Source of the DNA: Tannerella sp.
GTDB lineage: Bacteria; Bacteroidota; Bacteroidia; Bacteroidales; Tannerellaceae
Reading direction: 5' to 3'
Length of the DNA: 9,988 bases
Assembly: GCA_031283785.1 (NCBI GenBank)
Contig: JAITBC010000444.1
Coordinates: forward strand, 1 to 9,988
Position 1 is the stretch's first letter, and each line of letters begins with the position of its first letter. A model generated the notes under the pieces. The model had not been told where the DNA came from and did no database searches. It saw only the letters and a list, made by a program, of their open reading frames with translations. Positions 7,714-9,988 of the stretch are shown here, one piece after another. Position numbers and translations under genes: made by a program.

Positions 7714-8859
7714 ATGAAACGAGTATATTATATCATAACCCTTGCGGCACTGGTTGCCGTGTTTTCATGCGAAGACTTCATGGATGTGCATCAGGATTTT
7801 ATTGAAGGCGGCGAAATCATCTATTCGCCCAAAACCGATTCCATGTCCTTTATAGCGGGCGAACACCGGATTCTTTTCCGTTGCTGGCTGTATAATTCGC
7901 CGAACGTGCAATCCGTCGATTTGTACTGGAACAACAAGACGGATTCCCTGATCACGCCGGTATCGCCTTCCATGGGGCGCGACAGCATAGACATTATGCT
8001 GGCCGGGCTGGAAGAAAAATCATATACGTTTAACGTGCGTACGACCGACCGGTTCGGACATAAATCGTTATGGACGACGAGTTTTGGAAACGCTTACGGC
8101 GACAATTACCGTGCTACGCTCACTGATCGCCGTATCAATGAAGTCTCTCTGGAAGAAAAAGACGGCGCGCCACAGGGGAAAGTGACGTTCTTTTCCGCCG
8201 CCGTATTGCAGGTAAGAAACGAAGTGCGTTACGTCAAAAGCGACGGGTCCAAGGACGTTGTCGCTTTGTCGCCCGACCGGTCGGAAATTTATTGCATCGA
8301 CGCCAAACCGGGCAGTTCGTTCGAGACGCGTTCTTTTTATATTCCCGAAGAAGAATCCGTCGATACGTTTGCCACCCAATGGCACGTTAACGAAGTGGCT
8401 TTCCCGTTGATTTACATGTTCGACCGTACTAAATGGACGGTTGTTGCCGTTTCCGATGAGACGGCAAGCGACGGGGGTGGTATGCATGCTGTTATTGACG
8501 GTAATACCGGTACATACTGGCATTCCCAGTGGGATGGCGGAAATGCACCGTTACCTCATTGGCTGATAATAGATCTTGGCGCGGAAATAAGTACGGCCGA
8601 CGTTGTGCGATTCGATCTCTATCGTCGCTCTAATAATACCGATACAAAGACGGTAGAAATATACTTCGGGAACTCGTCTGATCCGGACGGCATATGGACG
8701 AAAGTGGCCGAAACGGTCGTTAATGCGAACAAGATGGAGGTGACGCCTTCCGACAGGACGACAAGCGGCCGTTATCTGAAACTTGTTTTACCTGACAGTA
8801 ACCGCTCACCGTTTACCAATCTTGCGGAAGTATATATGTACGGCGGCGGCAGGGAATAG
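7714..8859 (+). CDS. DUF4998 plus F5/8 type C (discoidin) domain lipoprotein
   Basis: This 381-residue lipoprotein has its lipobox ending at Cys19 (VAVFSC), followed by the acidic EDFMD. Residues about 20-230 match DUF4998, a beta-rich module with the typical opening MDVHQDFIEGGEIIYSPKTD, then VDLYWNNKTDSL and TFNVRTTDRFGHKS. Residues about 240-378 are an F5/8 type C galactose-binding-like domain: AVIDGNTGTYWHSQW (259-273), HWLIIDLGAEIS (282-293), RYLKLVLP (353-360), AEVYMYG (371-377). That domain commonly binds terminal sugars, so this is probably a second surface glycan-binding protein of the operon. It begins 25 nt after the previous stop and is the last gene before the terminator. No catalytic domain is present. 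The ligand is unknown. Confidence 0.92.
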   Translation: MKRVYYIITLAALVAVFSCEDFMDVHQDFIEGGEIIYSPKTDSMSFIAGEHRILFRCWLYNSPNVQSVDLYWNNKTDSLITPVSPSMGRDSIDIMLAGLEEKSYTFNVRTTDRFGHKSLWTTSFGNAYGDNYRATLTDRRINEVSLEEKDGAPQGKVTFFSAAVLQVRNEVRYVKSDGSKDVVALSPDRSEIYCIDAKPGSSFETRSFYIPEEESVDTFATQWHVNEVAFPLIYMFDRTKWTVVAVSDETASDGGGMHAVIDGNTGTYWHSQWDGGNAPLPHWLIIDLGAEISTADVVRFDLYRRSNNTDTKTVEIYFGNSSDPDGIWTKVAETVVNANKMEVTPSDRTTSGRYLKLVLPDSNRSPFTNLAEVYMYGGGRE

Positions 8860-8899
8860 TACGGTTAATTTCCGGCATCCGCTATTACAAAACGGCAAA

Positions 8900-8946
8900 G
8901 AAGCAATCCGGACGATCGTCAGTATCCCGGATTGCTTCCTGCTTTT
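8900..8946 (+). terminator. intrinsic terminator of the SusC/SusD operon
   Basis: GAAGCAATCCGG (8900-8911) and CCGGATTGCTTC (8927-8938) form a perfect 12-bp stem with a 15-nt loop, 40 nt after the last stop codon of the operon. A modest T-run (CTTTTG, 8942-8947) follows after a few bases. The T-tract is weak for a classic terminator, but the stem length and position fit well. Confidence 0.75.
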
Positions 8947-9073
8947 GTTCAGACTTTATAAAAAGAGACGGATTTTGCCGGTCACTCCTCTTTGTCAAAA
9001 AACAGTACGCCCCAAGTGTAGCAATCCGGATATAATGTCATAAAAAAACATGCTTGAGAACATGAAAAAATAT

Positions 9074-9104
9074 ATTGCAGGTCATTTGCCTGATATTATC
9101 TTTG
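9074..9104 (+). promoter_or_regulatory. Bacteroides-type promoter, near-consensus
   Basis: TATCTTTG at 9097-9104 matches the -7 consensus TAnnTTTG exactly. ATTG at 9074-9077 lies 19 bp upstream and differs from the -33 TTTG by one base. Transcription would start near 9110 and could serve the small ORF at 9129 or give a longer transcript into the nuclease gene. Confidence 0.4.
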
Positions 9105-9128
9105 TAATCAAAATTCGTTACACAATAC

Positions 9129-9500
9129 ATGAAAAACATAAAAGCGAATATAAATAACTGGTCATTCCTTCTTTTTTTTATCACGACATTTATCGAAAGG
9201 GGTTAGGGGAGGTTTATGTATATCAGTCTGCTGTACGGCGATAACGCTTGTTTTGTGCGGGAAATTCAGGTTGTCAAAGCCCTGCGAAATACGCTTCATG
9301 CAGAAACATTTCTTTCTTATGGCGGATTTCTGCAACTTACAAATGATTGCGCCGACACGGCCCGCATTATGTTCCGGTTTATACGATTAAATCTTTTTTA
9401 TTCCGCACGTTTGGGAAATCCAAGTTTTTCATGTACTTTTGCTTTTTTAAAAAAACAGCTATGGTCAGGAAAAAAAATAAGGACTGGAAACCGTTTATAA
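9129..9500 (+). other. doubtful small ORF, interrupted by one stop
   Basis: ATG 9129 opens a 25-codon frame with a hydrophobic centre (WSFLLFFITTF), ending at TAG 9204-9206. The same frame reopens at ATG 9216, preceded by GGGGAGG (9206-9212), and runs 94 codons to 9500, overlapping the start of the nuclease gene in another frame. Neither half is recognised. A near-consensus promoter lies just upstream (9074-9104). It could be a broken small gene, a leader peptide or chance; the overlap with the perfect promoter at 9410-9441 argues against the second half being real. Confidence 0.15.
9410..9441 (+). promoter_or_regulatory. perfect Bacteroides-type promoter of the nuclease gene
   Basis: TTTG (9410-9413) and TACTTTTG (9434-9441) are separated by 20 bp, an exact match to the Bacteroides primary sigma factor consensus. 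Transcription would begin near 9447, giving a very short leader of about 14 nt before ATG 9461. Confidence 0.75.
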
Positions 9501-9988
9501 TCGCAAATCCGATCTACGATACGGTATTCAAAAGATTGATGGAAAATCAACGTATAGCGAAATTTTTTCTCAGCACAATACTTGAGCAGCAAGTAGAAGA
9601 TATCACCGTTATGCCGCAAGAGTTCACATACAAACTCGACAAGACGAAAATATCGGGAAAAACGGTGGAGATCGAGGTTGAGGAAAAAGGGAAAGGCGGG
9701 AATGTCGAATATTTTTCGATATTCCGGTTAGATTTCATGGCAACCGTTCTCGACGTCGAAGGCGTCCGTCATAAGATATTGATAGAGCTCCAGAAGTCGT
9801 GGGACACGATGGATGTAATCCGTTTTCGTCAATATCTTGGAGAGCAGTATGTTCGAGTGGATATAATAGAAGGCAAGGAGACAGTTCTGCCGATAACGAC
9901 GATCTATATATTGGGCAGCAATCTCTCGGAAGTAGAATGTCCCTGCGTCAAAGTGGGACGAACCTATACCGACATGTTAAACAGAAAA
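9461..9988 (+). CDS. PD-(D/E)XK nuclease family protein (Rpn/transposase-like), truncated by window edge
   Basis: The 176 visible codons are open to the right edge, so the C-terminus is missing. The start DWKPFIIANPIYDTVFKRLM (8-27), the block FRLDFMATV (88-96) and KILIELQKSWDT (105-116), then RFRQYLGEQY (121-130) and PITTIYILG (144-152), match the Bacteroidota PD-(D/E)XK proteins annotated as Rpn-family recombination-promoting nucleases or putative transposases. Likely catalytic residues are Asp91 and Glu109-x-Gln111 with Lys112. In this family these proteins act on DNA, and E. coli RpnA is a nuclease that promotes RecA-independent recombination; the role in this host is unknown. ATG 9461 is chosen because it follows a perfect promoter and an A-rich stretch, and the following sequence fits the family from its first residues. 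It is transcribed separately from the upstream operon. Confidence 0.88.
   Translation, partial: MVRKKNKDWKPFIIANPIYDTVFKRLMENQRIAKFFLSTILEQQVEDITVMPQEFTYKLDKTKISGKTVEIEVEEKGKGGNVEYFSIFRLDFMATVLDVEGVRHKILIELQKSWDTMDVIRFRQYLGEQYVRVDIIEGKETVLPITTIYILGSNLSEVECPCVKVGRTYTDMLNRK

Larger units (their letters stand above)
8947..9460. other. intergenic region between the operon and the nuclease gene
   Basis: This 514-bp stretch contains no recognisable gene. It holds two promoter-like sites (9074-9104 and 9410-9441), a doubtful small ORF pair (9129-9500), and a second copy of AGCAATCCGGA (9020-9030) matching the left arm of the upstream terminator. No tRNA, insertion sequence or CRISPR repeat was seen. 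Confidence 0.5.

Noticed and set aside
8783..9043. 86-codon + strand ORF at the end of the DUF4998 gene
   Set aside because: It starts inside the last gene in another frame, runs through the terminator hairpin, and resembles no protein.
9398..9738. Minus-strand ORFs opposite the nuclease gene
   Set aside because: They are antisense to a clear PD-(D/E)XK reading frame with its own promoter.

Overview
The window looks like a chromosomal segment of a Bacteroidales bacterium (phylum Bacteroidota). Three things point this way: an adjacent SusC-like/SusD-like pair, two further lipoproteins of families that occur in Bacteroidota glycan-utilisation loci, and promoters matching the Bacteroides TTTG / TAnnTTTG consensus. 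The A/T-rich start regions without Shine-Dalgarno sequences fit as well. Genus cannot be fixed from the sequence.

Layout. Positions 1-298 hold no intact gene, only a possible decayed C-terminal coding fragment. Positions 299-510 are five near-identical 41-bp hairpin units bounded by a 21-bp inverted repeat (20/21 match). Positions 511-1298 form a long A/T-rich intergenic region with a 12-bp dyad (658-685), a perfect Bacteroides-type promoter (720-751), a (CT)28 microsatellite (887-942) and a short G+C-rich islet with a direct repeat (1090-1128). From 1299 to 8859 four genes lie on the + strand with gaps of only 20-31 nt, almost certainly one operon: SusC-like TonB-dependent transporter, SusD-like lipoprotein, DUF4959/DUF5126/DUF5000 lipoprotein, and DUF4998 plus F5/8 type C lipoprotein. 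A 12-bp stem terminator follows at 8900-8946. Positions 8947-9460 are mostly non-coding, with two promoter-like sites and one doubtful broken small ORF. From 9461 to the right edge runs a truncated PD-(D/E)XK (Rpn-like) nuclease/transposase-family gene with its own perfect promoter.

Working together. The four central products would form an outer-membrane glycan capture and import module: the SusC-like barrel transports, the SusD-like protein closes over it as a lid and substrate binder, and the two lipoproteins with galactose-binding-like C-terminal domains are probably surface glycan-binding proteins. No glycoside hydrolase, lyase, sulfatase or regulator (SusR, HTCS, ECF sigma/anti-sigma) lies in the window, so the substrate cannot be named. 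The SusC-like protein has no N-terminal STN domain, which argues against control by a FecI/FecR-type trans-envelope relay.

Most unusual are the hairpin array with inverted ends, and the (CT)28 tract in the roughly 540-nt leader of the operon. A change in CT copy number would switch the reading frame of a small leader ORF, a candidate phase-variation device.
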